Shown in pieces: positions 48,668-61,191 of a stretch of 64,000 bases of DNA. The stretch is from the NCBI GenBank assembly GCA_019722365.1, contig JADFUC010001435.1:1-64000 (forward strand), given 5' to 3'. The notes under the pieces were generated by a model that was given only the letters and a program-made list of their open reading frames with translations, ran no database searches and was not told the origin of the DNA. The position numbers were made by a program, and so were the translations under genes. This DNA comes from Lithospermum erythrorhizon. Lineage: Eukaryota > Streptophyta > Magnoliopsida > Boraginales > Boraginaceae. Each line of letters begins with the position of its first letter. Position 1 is the first letter of the stretch.

Positions 48668-51600
48668 TTATGACCCCTTCTGAATAACAATGATCAATAT
48701 TAGTAAAATGGGAGAAACAAGGAAAAGAACATAAGGAAATGCTTGAGCAAGAACATCTTCATTAATTTCTGAGTCTGTTGAAGAATAGCTTGTTTTCTCT
48801 CTGACAAATGCTTCGAAGTAACTTCGATAACCGATGCTAACAGGATATGCCGATGAGCTATTAACTTTCATCATTTCCATGGCCTGTGCACAATGGAAAT
48901 GAAGTTAACCATTCTAAATTGAGTGCAACATTTTCTGAATGAATTTCTAGTATTACCTGAAAACTAAACATAAATTGTTTCGCTTTCTTATTCACTTGAG
49001 GATTAGGGTGAGACTGAAGCTTTTCATACATCATCCGTGCTTCGTTAGACCTGCAAATGAAATTTGTAATGTAAATGTTAATCTCTCGAAGTAAATATAG
49101 AAACTACAATCATGGTTCTCTCTTTTGACAGTAATCTATGTTCAAGTTCAAAATTTTCCTGCAAGATGATGGAAGAAAGAAAGAAGAATCCTATTTACCT
49201 ACTGAGAGAGTCCTGGCAGATGGACCACTGCAGAGCGGCTAATCCATGAAGCTCGGTCTGTACAATTGATATGAAGATGATTAAGCTTGTCACTGTGAGT
49301 ATGCAGATTATAATTAACGTTTCAAAATTTACATCAACGCAAGACACTGTCTACTTTTAGTTCATCCATATCTACCCTTTCACAAATTATCCTCACAGAC
49401 CAGGAATTTTTACTCCAAATTTAAGATATAAATTACTCCTAATATGGTTTATTCCAAGATTTGACAATATTGAAAACCTAGACTTCACTCTTCACTTAAA
49501 TTCAAGTGCTCCCATCTTTGTGTTAGACCTGTCTAATTTAAGGTTAGGAACATCTTATTCCCTTGATCTCTATTCACAGAACTAAGAAATTTGCATAAGA
49601 TACCTTGAATGGCAACTTTTCCATTATTTTTTCGTAAAATGGTAATGCTTCCTTGAGGTTTCCCAGATCCATCAAGACATCGCCATCCTTCAGTACCTAA
49701 GTATCATAGCACTAAAATCAAGAGTAAGTTATTCATGAATTCTATATGGAAAACAAAATAATTTATGGAAAGTCAATGATGATAATCTTCAAGCACATAA
49801 TCTAAATGACAAGGCATGACGGCATGTGGATTTTCTTGAACATGAAATATTTTAAGATGCAAATATAATTTAGAGAAACTTGTAGTGTATTCACTGATAT
49901 AGTAAGTGGGGTAGACTTCTAAGAAATGGAAGTAACTACTTGCAAGGTTGATTGGTTCTATGTGAGGTATACCTTCTCACATTCGAGTTTCAACTTTGGA
50001 TCAATGTTCATGCCAATTTGGCTCTTATATGCTGCAACAAGCTGTCTAGTACGGGCATCTTTGGCAGCTTTATCTTCTGCTTTTTCAAGAACTTCTCCAG
50101 GACGGATAGTTCTTCCGCCACCAAACTGATAATTGAGAACAATGAAACTTAATTGACGTCTCAAATACTTAAAATATATACATTTCTCGTAAGACTAAAA
50201 GTACCTCGCTATTATTTACCAAAAAAATAAAATAACTTACTGTTTTTGAAATGTCATTAGGCCTAGGGAAAACTCCCCAAGTTGAAACCTTGGGCTTGTA
50301 AAGTTCAAACTCATCTTCCTTGGTTTCTGGTTCTGTTGTTGCTGTTTCATCTCCAAACTTGCTTGCATCTCCAACGATTATCTCAACTTCTGGTAAATCA
50401 CCTTCTGGCAATGAGTCTTCCACATAAACTAATCCAGCAGGCAATCCCCTACCCTTCTTCTTATCAGAGAATCCAAGCCCTACAAAATCCATACTAGAAA
50501 TCCGCAGCTCTTCATTCTTAATGGCCTTACCCTTAATTTGAGTAGTTTCTGGTTTTGAACCATCTTTACTTGCCTTTCCTATATAATACAGAAATTATCC
50601 CCGATAAAGCCTTTACACCTCTCCATTTAAAATGGTGGCAAATAATAAGTCAAACTTAGTAGAGCTCCAAAAATTCAGAAGTGAACAAATAGTATAAACA
50701 GCTACATTCAACAGCAAGGACGTGGCAAGGTAAACATTATAAACAGGAGAAAACAGCAGGCATGCTGACATTTATTCTTTGAGCTATTAACTTCGGTCAA
50801 GGAGATATAGACAGATATACCATTGCTAATACTCATCCAAGTATGCATCAGGATCGTGAGTTATATGGCCTAAGAGACCATAACACTATAAATGATATTT
50901 ACCTAGTAAGAGACCGAAACAGTATAAATGAATCCATTTTCGGAGAATTTCAAATCCATTGATTTCAAAATCTGCTCTCAAATCAAATGACTTTCAACAA
51001 CAGAAGCGAAATCTGATGGAATCCTAACCTGTGACTTTTTCGCCTATCACTGTGGACGCACTACTATCTCCAACTCCATTGTCCACCTTGTACTTCTTCG
51101 CCTTCTCTAATGCAAGCTTGACAGCCAACGGAACATCCTTGTTTCCATCATTCTTATCCTCTGTTTGTAAGCCATCACTACCAATTTCTTTCATGCTGGA
51201 ACTCTTTCTGAGTAACGAACTGAGTGAATTTTCCGAATCCCCTGTATCAAAATATATCCATGAATACGCATTGAATATATCAATAGAACTGCTATACTTC
51301 TACCGAAATTCCAAAACCTTGCCCAAACATTGAGAGTATAGGTTATATTGAGAGATGTACTTTGGTCTTCACCAAATTTCATGATGTACCAAAGATGCAA
51401 GCTTTAATGTTCCACATATATATTCGAAGTTCAAACGTATAACAATTGAGTTCCTATTAAGTGCAAATAATTTCACATAGCATCTACAATTCTTTACATT
51501 GCACTACTACATTTACAAGAAGAAAAGGAAAACAATTTTGAATGGAGCAATTCTATGTGCAATGGAACAGTAATACAGTATCTAACAATATCTTAAACAG

Positions 51601-52200
51601 CCACACTTGTTAAACTATCTTAACTGCATAAACAAACTTGACTCCTACCCAATCAAGAATCAGAAAAAAACATCAACTGAACATCAATATGTGGATGGGA
51701 TAGTACGCAGCCTTAACCCTCTGGCAACAGAGAGGCTGTTTCCGAATTGATCCGAAAGTGAAGTGGAAACACTATCCAGTTCACAATAGACAAAAACAAC
51801 ATCTAAGAAAATAAATTAGAGCTGCACCTGAAGTTTTTTCACTGCTCTCTACAGTAAAACTGTTTGCTCCAACACCATCTTGCTTCTTCTTATACTCTTT
51901 AGCCTTCTCAAAAGCAAACTTAACAGATTCTGAAGCTAACCCATCATTCTTCTGGTCATAATCATCCACTCCACCAAATTCTTGAACTGGTTGACCGACT
52001 TCCTGTGAAGTTAAGTTGGATTGTACAAAGTTCTTGATTGCATCATTTTCTAACTCCTTGGGTTGTTCTTGTTCATTAGATGAGGCTATAGAAGAGAAAA
52101 CTCTAAGATTCTTGAATGTTAGTGAAGGTTTTTTTGAAGGGAGACAAGTGTTGATTGGTTTGAGAGAAGTTAAGAATGGAGATTTTGGTATTAAGGCCAT
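48668..52200 (-). CDS. Plastid-targeted, C-terminally anchored plant-conserved protein
   Basis: Eight exons join in frame: 52200-51828, 51241-51029, 50578-50241, 50125-49973, 49696-49604, 49257-49199, 49050-48957 and 48883-48668 (1539 bp, 512 residues). Every junction is GT-AG. Residues 1-42 are Ser/Lys/Leu-rich and lack acidic residues, like a chloroplast transit peptide. Exons 1 and 2 each end with a related module (FAFEKAKEYKKK...GVG at 95-111; LALEKAKKYK...GVG at 168-182). A central block reads MDFVGLGFSDKKKGRGLPAG. FGGGRTIRPGE and a TPR-like helical region (VLMDLGNLKEALPFYEKIM; LHGLAALQWSICQDSLS) follow. The end (about 485-512) is a hydrophobic membrane anchor. I recognise this as a conserved plant protein of unknown function. 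Its TPR-like part suggests protein-protein contacts at a plastid membrane. Confidence 0.88.
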
Positions 52201-52685
52201 CAGAATCTATGTCATAAGGACAAACTGATAACTGAAACTCTTCAGTTCAGTTTCTGACTCATTTTATGGTTATGGTTTGTTGTTAAATGAGAACTTATGT
52301 GGATATATGTACTCATATGTAGATTGTGGTAGTTTTGAGTACACGATGTTGTTCGAAAATGTCAAATCTTAATTAATTTATTTTTAACATTTTCAATATT
52401 GATTATTTTTTTATTTATGTTAATTCGGAAACAATCTCTTTTTAAACAAAGTAAGGATACATATCATTTAATATCCTTAACCTCTAATCCTGTTAGACAG
52501 GAACCTCTTATGACCATTGCGGCATGTTGCTGAATTATTTTTCTATTTCTTTGAATGGTTAAACGTAAGGATCAATGCAACAACTAAGCAGACATTCTTC
52601 AATTTGATCAGTCTAGTGAGATATTATTTGGTTGTTGGATTATTACAAGTATCAGACAAAGAAATCTCTCGACAATATTGATTAC
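52201..52685. other. Intergenic between two minus-strand genes
   Basis: About 480 bp separate the dehydrogenase stop from the plastid protein start. They hold the promoter of the latter and the 3' UTR of the former; nothing else is seen. Confidence 0.5.
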
Positions 52686-54471
52686 TTATCTAAACACACG
52701 GAAGGAATGATTCACACAGGTGAAGCCTCCATCAACCATAAGGTTGTCACCACTTATATATCTGGATTCATCACTGGCAAAGAACAACACAGCATTCGCG
52801 ACGTCCTCTGGCAACAACTCAACGCCCTGCAGATTCGCGTTCGTCTCAGCAAATGCCCTAAAACCAGCCCATGCATCCTCAGTCCTCTCCTCTTCGGGCA
52901 AATGAGCTAACGCCAAGCTCGTAGGAACTGTATAAGGCGAAATGCAGTTTACACGGATACCGTGTTTTCCCAACTCTGCTGCAACATTCCTCGTGAGGCC
53001 TAGAACAGCATGTTTAGACCCACAGTAAGAGTGCGGCCCAAGACCCCCACTCACTGATGCTACACTGCATAATGAGATTATTGAACCTTTCTTAAGAGGG
53101 ATCATTACACGAGCGGCATGCTTCATCCCTAGGAAAACACCTTTTACATTGACGTCAAAAACCATTTCAAATGTTGAGAGCTCAAATTCACGAATATCTG
53201 AACAAGGAGGGCCTGTGATTCCAGCATTGTTGACCATTATGTCAAGAGTGCCAAATTTATTGACGCAAAAAGCAACAGCTTGGCTAACATCGTCTTCTCT
53301 TGTTACATCGCAATGGAAATAACATACATTGGGATCCTCGCCAAGTGTTTTGCAGATATTCTGACCTAGATCATCTTGAATGTCAATAATACAGACTTTA
53401 GCACCATGTCTATGAAACAGACGCACTATGCTTTCTCCAATACCAGAAGCCCCTCCAGTGACTATAGTAACTTTCCCCTGCAATCTGAAAATTAAAGTTA
53501 TACAGCCAATAAACTATCAACAGTTTCCCCTTCCTATTTGTAGCACACTCAAAACAATAAATTCTTCCATTCAACAGGGGCAGATCTACCGATTTAGTAG
53601 TGTTGGTTCGAACCATACCCTAATTTTTCTTTTATGATTTAACCTCACTGCAAAGTGAACTTCCATCAGAGGAACTAAGGAAATAGGTGACAAGTAAACT
53701 GAGATCAAGTCTAAACTAAATCATGAAGAAACAAGTACATGGTCTTGTTTTATTTGCTATTAAATCACAATAAGGAAAATATCAACTACATAAATGTACA
53801 TTCAAATCAAATTGTAAAATTTCGACACCAGTACATCACTTCCAATATGTCCAATGGAATATCAGGGATATGATCAGTTAGAGAACTAGAGTAACCAGGT
53901 GTTCTGGTCAGCTATTTTTCACGAGTTTATAAGTACTCAGTTGTAGGAAAAGACTGGATTTTGAATCTTTTTCTGGTACATATAAGAGAAAATCTCCAAA
54001 ATCTCAGTCAAAGACAGTCTAAAACAATTTCTTCTAGCTAAGAACTCACAGCTGACAAGGTTTCTGCTTAAATTTCTCATATATTTCCAGATAAGTAGAT
54101 AACTAAATTCATAGTCACTTGGAGGAAACAACAACCATCTAAGGGATAAGGGGATCGGATAGTACACATACTTAGCTTTTTCTGACAATGAGTATGTTTT
54201 CGAATTGAACCAGGAATTAAGTGCAAACACGATAAATATGAAAGATAGCGAGTTTAATGAGACATTTCGATCCATTAATAAAAAAGCGAAGCAGTAATGT
54301 TAAACAAAAATTGAAGAAACCTTAGATATACACCCTAAACAATTCCTTGCATGAAATAGAAAGTGGAGAAAATAATGGTTCAGAAATCCAAGAAAAGGGT
54401 TGATGATGATTGATTAATTAGTACTTACCTTTGACTTGGAAGAATGTTGATTTAGGCTAACTCATTGCCAT
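52686..54471 (-). CDS. ABA2-like short-chain dehydrogenase (xanthoxin dehydrogenase type), first exon doubtful
   Basis: The main exon (53484-52686) encodes an SDR close to Arabidopsis ABA2, which oxidises xanthoxin to abscisic aldehyde in the cytosol with NAD. The cofactor motif is TGGASGIG, with the Asp at the end of beta-2 (VCIIDIQDDLG) favouring NAD. NNAG, the catalytic Ser140-Tyr153-Lys157 (main-exon numbering) in SLCSVAS/HSYCGSK, LALAHLPEEERTEDAW and the end GGFTCVNHSFRVFR are all present. The exon starts after TTTTCAG with A-TTG-CAG-GGG, so a short first exon is required. The best candidate ends at 54429 with CCAAGTCAAAG/GTAAGT and would splice to LPSQRLQGKV, as in ABA2. However, that frame has an in-frame TAA eight codons before the junction. 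The upstream ATGs (54471, 54465) are in another frame and hit TAG. The 5' end may be broken, or another first exon is used. Confidence 0.8.
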
Positions 54472-54479
54472 ATTCTTAA

Positions 54480-55950
54480 AAGAAAATATTGCCCCAATTC
54501 ACGACAAAATAAATAATTTAAGGTGCTCTTAGTTACTACATAAATATGATATGTAAGACTGAAACATGTGGGGTTGAGCATCTGTACGTGAATCTAGAGG
54601 CATAATCTCACATGGGTCATTTGCCAAACAATATATTCCACTAAATATCATTGGAGAGTCAATGGTTGAATCACACAACTTCATATTTTTGGCATCTGGT
54701 CCGATTATATAAATTTTATATTTTTTAAAATAATAAATAATTAATAATTGATTATTAAAGTTTAATTTCAAAAAAGTAAAAACGTTAATTGTTTTGGATT
54801 AGAGGAAGTATATAATATTATACACCACATAATAAATGTAGATTAAAAACGTACCATTGCACCATATTACCAAATTATCCAAGATGCCAAATTCGCTACC
54901 GAGACAAGAAATTTGGACTTAGTAACAGATAGCAACAGAGCATATGCACACAAGATAACACACCTGCATATGTTTGCAACTAGCTAGTAGCTATCATTGG
55001 AGCAACTGTTCAATGGCCTAACAATTTATGGTACGTTTGAATTAGGATAAAATTAGGTAAATTTAGATGAAATTTTAAGTCTACTCCATTTGAGGTTTTA
55101 TTTTGTATGTTCGCTGGAATTCGAATGATTCGCTGGAATTCATAAATTTTATTAACTCTTAAATCGGAGTGTAATGTAGGTTAATGGTATTTTTAGTTAC
55201 ATTTCACTACTTTCACCTAGATTCACCTCAAAAATAAAATAGTATCCACATAACATTTTAAAACATTCACCTAGTTAACTTCAATTACCCTCACCAATTA
55301 ATTTTTAAGTTTTATCCTCACCTAAATTCACCCCAATCCAAATAAACCATAAGATTTTATCGACATTTTAAAACGATGAGGGTAAATTCCTATTATATTA
55401 ACATTAACATTATACTCCAATGTCTTTGAAAAGACTCTCATCTAAAAAGAATGAGGGGATACTCAGCCTTAGCCTTGATAATGAACCTGATAATGAACAA
55501 TATCAATATGCTTGACAGAACAACATACATACAAAGCTGTCACATTTCTCAGTAAGAGAGACCATAATTTGACAGAGACAACATCATGAAAGACTAACAA
55601 GTAGTGTAAAATCTAGAAACCAACAATTGCACCACATCAAGAATTGAAATGACATTATTGTTAATATTGATTGTTTTGTGATTTGTTATATGTACAAGCC
55701 ACACAAAGTAAGGAGATCATAGATGCCATCAAGGCCAATGTATTTATAACTCGTTACTCGACAATGAGAGTCAAGATCTAAGTAAACCTTTGCAATCTCT
55801 TCCTACCATATTATAACTATGCCATCAACGCCAAATCAACAAAACGAAAAACTAAAAACCTACTAGAAATGTGATTAAATTAAAAACTGTCGAAAACCAA
55901 TAGATATACCGCGATAATACTAATTACATATAATCACCATCATAATCGAG
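54480..55950. other. Intergenic between the dehydrogenase and the GeBP-like gene
   Basis: AT-rich. Around 55020-55340 there are repeated words TTCACCTA, AATTCACC and GTACGTTTGAATTAGG, reminiscent of a MITE-like inverted structure, but no clean termini could be set. No gene is seen. Confidence 0.35.
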
Positions 55951-57069
55951 TTAACTCCCTTTTCCTCGCAGCTCCTCCAATTGCACCTTGATCTGATCCT
56001 GCACCAATTCCAACCTCTTCGAAAACACCTCCAACTCCAAAATCTGTTGCTTCCTCCATCTCTCGTCCCCTGCTGCTGCTAAATCCAGCCCACCCCCGCC
56101 AATTCCTCCAAACCCCAACCCCAACGTCATATTACCCAACGCTGCCAACCCACCAGCACCACGTGCCACATTGCTCAAATTCATCACACCGTTCAACAAC
56201 TCCTTAAAAATAGGCGATACACAACTCCTTATCGTTTCCTCAATCACATTAGGCGTTGCCACAGCAAGCACACCCTGATCACCCGCACCAATACTCATCG
56301 GTGTCTGGGGCTGATTAAATTGCGCGTTAACAACATTACCCACTCCCCCTCCCCCACTCACCCGCACTCTTTTCTTCGGCCTAATGGGGACTTTCTCATC
56401 AACACCAGCTACGTTCGGGGTAAAATCGATCAACCCAGAGCTAAAATTAAGACTAGCATTATTATCTCTAATCTCGTCCTCCTCATCATTAAACGCGGCC
56501 TCATCAGGCGAACGACTAATCTTAACAGGAGTATTAAACCCCCCGGCGCTATTATTACCCCCAACGACACCCCCCCAAATCCGCTTAGAAATCTCGAAAG
56601 TCGCCTGATCATGGGGGCTCTTAAACACATACTCTTTACCAGACTCGGTCTTAAGCATAACATTCCTAAACTTCTTTTTCAATCGTCTCAGCTTCTCGAC
56701 GAGCTGGTTTCGATTGAAATCGAGCTGGAGTTTCTTCTTGATCTGGTCGTAAAACGCCGTCGTATCGTGGTGGTGATGGGGGTAGCTGGAGCCACGTTGA
56801 GTATTGTACTCGTAGAAGCCTTGAAGTAGCTCGATCTCGTCTTCGTCTGTCCAGAGACGTTGGAAGAGCTTACGTGTCTCGTCGATCGGGTACGGTGGTC
56901 CAAGTGGCGGTGCCGCCGATTTGGCGGTGGTGGGGATGGCGATGGTGACGGATGTGGCGTGGGGGTGGGGGGAGTTGGAGGTGGAGTCGTCGTCGTCGAC
57001 GTCTACGTCAGCATCGTCTTCGTCGTTGAAAACGGCGTGGTTTTGAGGGGTGAAGTCGAGGTTGATCAT
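55951..57069 (-). CDS. GeBP/storekeeper-like transcription factor
   Basis: An intronless 372-residue protein of the plant-specific GLABROUS1-enhancer-binding (GeBP, DUF573) family. These are nuclear DNA-binding proteins linked to cytokinin response and leaf or trichome gene control. An acidic N-terminus (DEDDADVDVDDDD, 16-28) precedes the non-canonical Myb-like DNA-binding domain at about 66-165: RKLFQRLWTDEDEIELLQGF, DTTAFYDQIKKKLQLDFNRN, QLVEKLRRLKKKFRNV and FKSPHDQATFEISKRIW. A basic PKKRVRV segment is a likely nuclear signal. The C-terminal part is Gly/Ala-rich and ends in a leucine-rich amphipathic helix (LELEVFSKRLELVQDQIKVQ) suited to dimerisation. The start ACCATGATC sits in a good context. 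A 31-codon upstream frame overlaps it. Confidence 0.92.
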   Translation of the reverse strand: MINLDFTPQNHAVFNDEDDADVDVDDDDSTSNSPHPHATSVTIAIPTTAKSAAPPLGPPYPIDETRKLFQRLWTDEDEIELLQGFYEYNTQRGSSYPHHHHDTTAFYDQIKKKLQLDFNRNQLVEKLRRLKKKFRNVMLKTESGKEYVFKSPHDQATFEISKRIWGGVVGGNNSAGGFNTPVKISRSPDEAAFNDEEDEIRDNNASLNFSSGLIDFTPNVAGVDEKVPIRPKKRVRVSGGGGVGNVVNAQFNQPQTPMSIGAGDQGVLAVATPNVIEETIRSCVSPIFKELLNGVMNLSNVARGAGGLAALGNMTLGLGFGGIGGGGLDLAAAGDERWRKQQILELEVFSKRLELVQDQIKVQLEELRGKGS

Positions 57070-57161
57070 GGTGGGGTGGGGAGTAGGGGTAGGGTGGGGG
57101 TGGGGTGGACAGTAGCGGAGAGGAAAAAGGTAGAGTGGTTTGGTGGTGCATCGGAAGCCAT
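57066..57161 (-). other. Upstream ORF overlapping the GeBP-like start
   Basis: A frame starting ATGGCTTCCGAT at 57161 (MASDAPPNHSTFFLSATVHP) runs 31 codons. Its TGA overlaps the main ATG as ATGA. It could be a regulatory uORF. Alternatively it is the former N-terminus of the protein, displaced by a frameshift, since GeBP proteins often have Pro/Thr-rich starts. Confidence 0.4.
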
Positions 57162-57254
57162 GAGGGTTGGAGGGAGGAATGGTTGAATAAGCCTTATGGT
57201 TCGGTTTGAGTTGTTTGCGTAATTTAGGCGAGATTTGGGGTTTGAATGGTTCAC

Positions 57255-58012
57255 GAGACTGGGTCGTCTAGCTCACGTGCTTAGTGGTTACTGCCTCCCA
57301 TGTTTATTCTTCCTTTTACTCTTGTCGGGTTCGAGTAGGTATTCGAATAATTCCATTAGTAGATATTTGATAAATTCGAATAATTATTTAGATTATTTTA
57401 ATTAATTAAGTGATTGTGTGAAATGAATGTGATATGAAACGTGACTATATTCATTTAGTATAATACACTAATTAATGAAAGAAATTCAAAATAAGTCCGG
57501 CTTAAGTGATTATATAGAATGAAATCAATGAATGTTGATATGAAATATGATTTGATTCATCCATTATAATCAATCAATTGATGAAAATAGTCCAAGACAG
57601 TATTATGTATTGGAGTGATGTACAGTAATTTGTTTGAATTCGATTACGATGTTAGTCGATTGAGGTCTCTTGGTCACGTATCAAACTATCGGATTACTCC
57701 ATTTTACGCCTACAAATGTGTTTTAATATTATAAATAATGGAGTTTCAACGTCTATCTACGTTGTTGTATTTTATTAAACTAAGTAATTATATATACATA
57801 ATGGATATCGATGAACATTGTATATTCAAACATGGCTTGATCATCAGATGATGTTGGGTAAAGAGTCTATTTCGAGTCGAACATTAAGTGGGTTCATAGT
57901 TTAATGACATATGTACTTCCTTATCATTCATAGTTTGGTATGGGTGACATCTCTAAATCGATGATTGCCATTGTAAGGATTAGATCTGGAATTTTGTTAG
58001 CACTAGTAAAGG
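57255..58012. other. Intergenic upstream of the GeBP-like gene
   Basis: It contains an imperfect local duplication at about 57405-57580 (AATGAATGTGATATGAAACG and GTTGATATGAAATATGATTT words recur). No gene is seen. Confidence 0.4.
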
Positions 58013-58605
58013 AGGCGTCACGTCTTGACGTATATCAATTTACAAAATATTTGATATATTTTTATGTTTAATTAATCGTTACAGAATTGTGTAAAAACTT
58101 ACTGACTCTTTTAAATTAAGTGGGATCTTATTCTTGATTATAAAGTATATATTGAAGAATGTATATGATGTATCGTCCCTCAGTAAATGCGTATGTGGTG
58201 ATGATTATAACCCAGGTGTCAATCTTACGTATGTCTGGCGTAAACACGTATAATGAATATTTATCACTACTTGGTTTTTTCGAAATTTAGGTATATCAGA
58301 GGGTAAAAATTTATTAGTGGTACTAATTACTTATTATTTTAATAAATATAAAAGTTATATCATTAGATTAAGTCTTTAATAATTTCATAATATTATTTTC
58401 TTTTAATTTTGAACATATTGTTTAAGAATAATTGATAGTCAGTTCGCTCGATATCTGGCGTCAAATAAAAAATGGTGGGAGTAATAGTTAATTCTGATAG
58501 AACTCACCAAGTTAGATTTTTAGATAGAAGGAGTAATTTAGTAATTAATAGTGAAAAGGGAAGAAAGCAATCTTTATTAGCTTTTTATATATGTTAGTGA
58601 TAATT
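58013..58605 (+). repeat. Dispersed repeat, copy B
   Basis: Two blocks, 58013-58110 and 58511-58605, match 7521-7630 and 9441-9545 in the same order and orientation. They are separated by 0.4 kb here against 1.8 kb in copy A. The class of element is unknown. Confidence 0.45.
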
Positions 58606-59809
58606 AATATTCGCTGTTAATTAAACCCCGCCCAGTGGCTTGAGCGACTTTATTAGAAGGTTGTTCTCTTTAGTTGTTTGATCTTTTAAATTTGTATCTG
58701 CTCTTATCGTCGATTAGATTTTTTAATAATATCTTTATCGTTAAAAAAACTAATCGAATCGACTTGTTGCTTCACAACTAATTTATGTCATGATACTTAC
58801 AGTTACTACAGCTTTTGTCCATAATTTCAATTGTTGGCTAAAAAATATCAAATCATAACCATCGCACTATTATCTCTCCCAAAATGCCTTCAATTCAGTG
58901 ATATTGAAAATTACAAAAATTATATAAAAATTGTATTATTGTGATATTGATAAATCTGCAATCGCTACATAAAATGATATTGTGAAATGTCGTATAAAAA
59001 TGGTGTGCTGGCTTTATTAACAATATCAAAATTATATAAAAATGATATTAACATCGTATTGGTAAATGCTCGAAATCATATAAAATAAGTATTAATGGTA
59101 TTGACAAATATCAAAATCGTATAAAAATTATATTAACGTGATATTGAAATATCAAATCATATAACGTAAGTGATAACACGTAATTGTGAAATGTCAATCG
59201 TATAAAGAAATAGTATTAGCAGTATTGAGAAATCTGCGAAATCCCCGGCAGCAAAAGTGTGAGTTGTGTTCTTGATTTCGCATTACTAATTACTACATTA
59301 TCTTTATTATAATATTTTGTATTGATGAAAAAATATATTTCCTAAAATTTTAAAGGACTCTATAACAATTCAATAATTAATAAGTCTAAATTTTGCCTAA
59401 AATATTATACTTGATTCAAGCATAGTTAGAGTTATCTCTTCTTTATAATATGTCGCGAGAGTTTCACCAGCTTTTCGTACATATGTTAATTAAAATATTT
59501 TCATTATCATTTATCTTCATCAGTATATAAAAAATATTCAACATCTTTGCAATAAATACAAGTGTTTGTCTGATATTCTTATTTGATTTTATAATTTTAT
59601 CATAACAATAAATCAAATTCCATTTGAATGCAATGAATTAGTCTACCCATGCACTAAAGAATTTGTGTATGATAATTATTCAATTATAAATTGAAAAACA
59701 AATTTTCTCGTCAAAAATTCTGATAAAGAATATATCTAAATTATTATGTGATATTTTATATTACATTTCAACAATTGAAATAAAAGAAGTGTAAAGTTAC
59801 ATATCTAAT
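58606..59809. other. Intergenic; possible SINE-like relic and short degenerate repeats
   Basis: At about 58630-58690, CCCAGTGGCTTGAGCGACT followed 30-40 bp later by GTTGTTTGATC resembles tRNA-derived A and B boxes. At 58900-59240 the words ATTGTGATATTG, ATATCAAAATC and GTATAAAAAT recur irregularly every 50-60 bp, suggesting an old tandem repeat. No gene is seen. Confidence 0.35.
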
Positions 59810-59810
59810 A

Positions 59811-60035
59811 CTCCCTCCATCCCCAATAAATTATCAAGGTTTAAATTTGGATTTTCATAGATTTAATGTTAAATTCAAATATTTCTATTTCCGTTGTATA
59901 ATATTTGGTAAAAATTATAAAATAATACAAGTAATATTTTCATGCACTTTAATATTGACATTAAATTTTATTCAAATCAAAATTATGTTTATCAATGAAT
60001 GAGTAAAAATTTATCAATTTGGAGCACTTAAATTA
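59811..60035. mobile_element. Possible Stowaway-like MITE, degenerate
   Basis: TACTCCCTCCATCCCCAATA is a typical Stowaway terminus. A weak inverted counterpart (TTTATCAATTTGGAGCAC) lies about 220 bp away. The right end lacks the usual GGAGGGAGTA, so boundaries are uncertain. Confidence 0.4.
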
Positions 60036-61191
60036 AGCATGACTTGTCGTTTAGTATAAGAAGTAATAGATTTGGATACTTTATTTTAAAAAATTTAATT
60101 TTTATTATAATATATATATAATATATTAGTTTTATGCTTAAATAAAAATATCTTTATCTATAAAATATAGATGCAATAATTGAATTTGGATTTAATATAT
60201 CAAAGAAAATTAAAAAATTCAATCTTATTTATTTAATATTGATTAGTAATTAGTGTTGAATAATGGAATTCGACTCAACCACTTTTTTAGAAGATAACAA
60301 ATTGTTTAAAGCGAACTATTCCGCTTTCAAGTGAATTTGTGATTAGATTTCATCTTTAAAGTTCAAGTGCTTAAAAAGGGTTGATCGGGATGTTCAAAGA
60401 CTCGAAGATTGAGTCGGCCGGACTAATCAGCTTCGTGGTCTTATAAATGTTGTATCGTTTGTAAAAACTGACACTTTAAGTATATATTGTTTTATTTAGA
60501 ATCTAATTATAATTTCATTTAATAATACCAAATTCATACATCCGGATCCTCAAATTGATATAGAATTAATCTAAAATGCATGAGTGCGATTATGAATATG
60601 ACGGCTACGGTGATGCGTTGAAGCCTATGTTAGCGTTGCTCACAGGCGCCAAACGAGATTTCAAATTTGAAACCTTTCCAAATGTAGTGCCTACAGTTGG
60701 TTGCAGGAAGGTTGAATCCTACGTTGTGTTTCTTTGAAAACGTGGGTTGATTGGATGAAAAAATCAAAGAAGGAATTTTCAATTAACTGCTTGAACATTC
60801 CCGACCATATGGAGGAGAAAATGGAGGAGGCTTTTGTTTTCATTTCATATTGAAAACATGTTGTGATAAAGAAAAACCTAATAAGTTTGCTTATATATGT
60901 CAAACCTAAAGCCTGACCGAATAGGCTTGTGGGCCGACCGTTAAAGTTTAATTAAACCGTTAAAAGTAAATCAAACACCTTTCTAAGTTATTATATTAAC
61001 TAACAAGTAATATATTTCGACTAACTGTCGAATTAATTAAATTGACTAATTGAGTGGTCGGGTTCATCAATTTCTATTTTACATTATCAGCAAAAATCCC
61101 AGTGAGAATATTCGTTGATTCTGATCAACTCAATTTAACAAATGTAGTTTAATTTCATACATTAAATATAATCCAACGTCCTTTGTATGTG
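60036..61191. other. Intergenic, AT-rich
   Basis: No gene is recognised; the open frame at 60691-60903 has no known motif. Confidence 0.4.

Noticed and set aside
56320..57186. Plus-strand frames of 169 and 108 codons
   Set aside because: They are antisense shadows of the GeBP-like gene, which has clear domain motifs on the minus strand.
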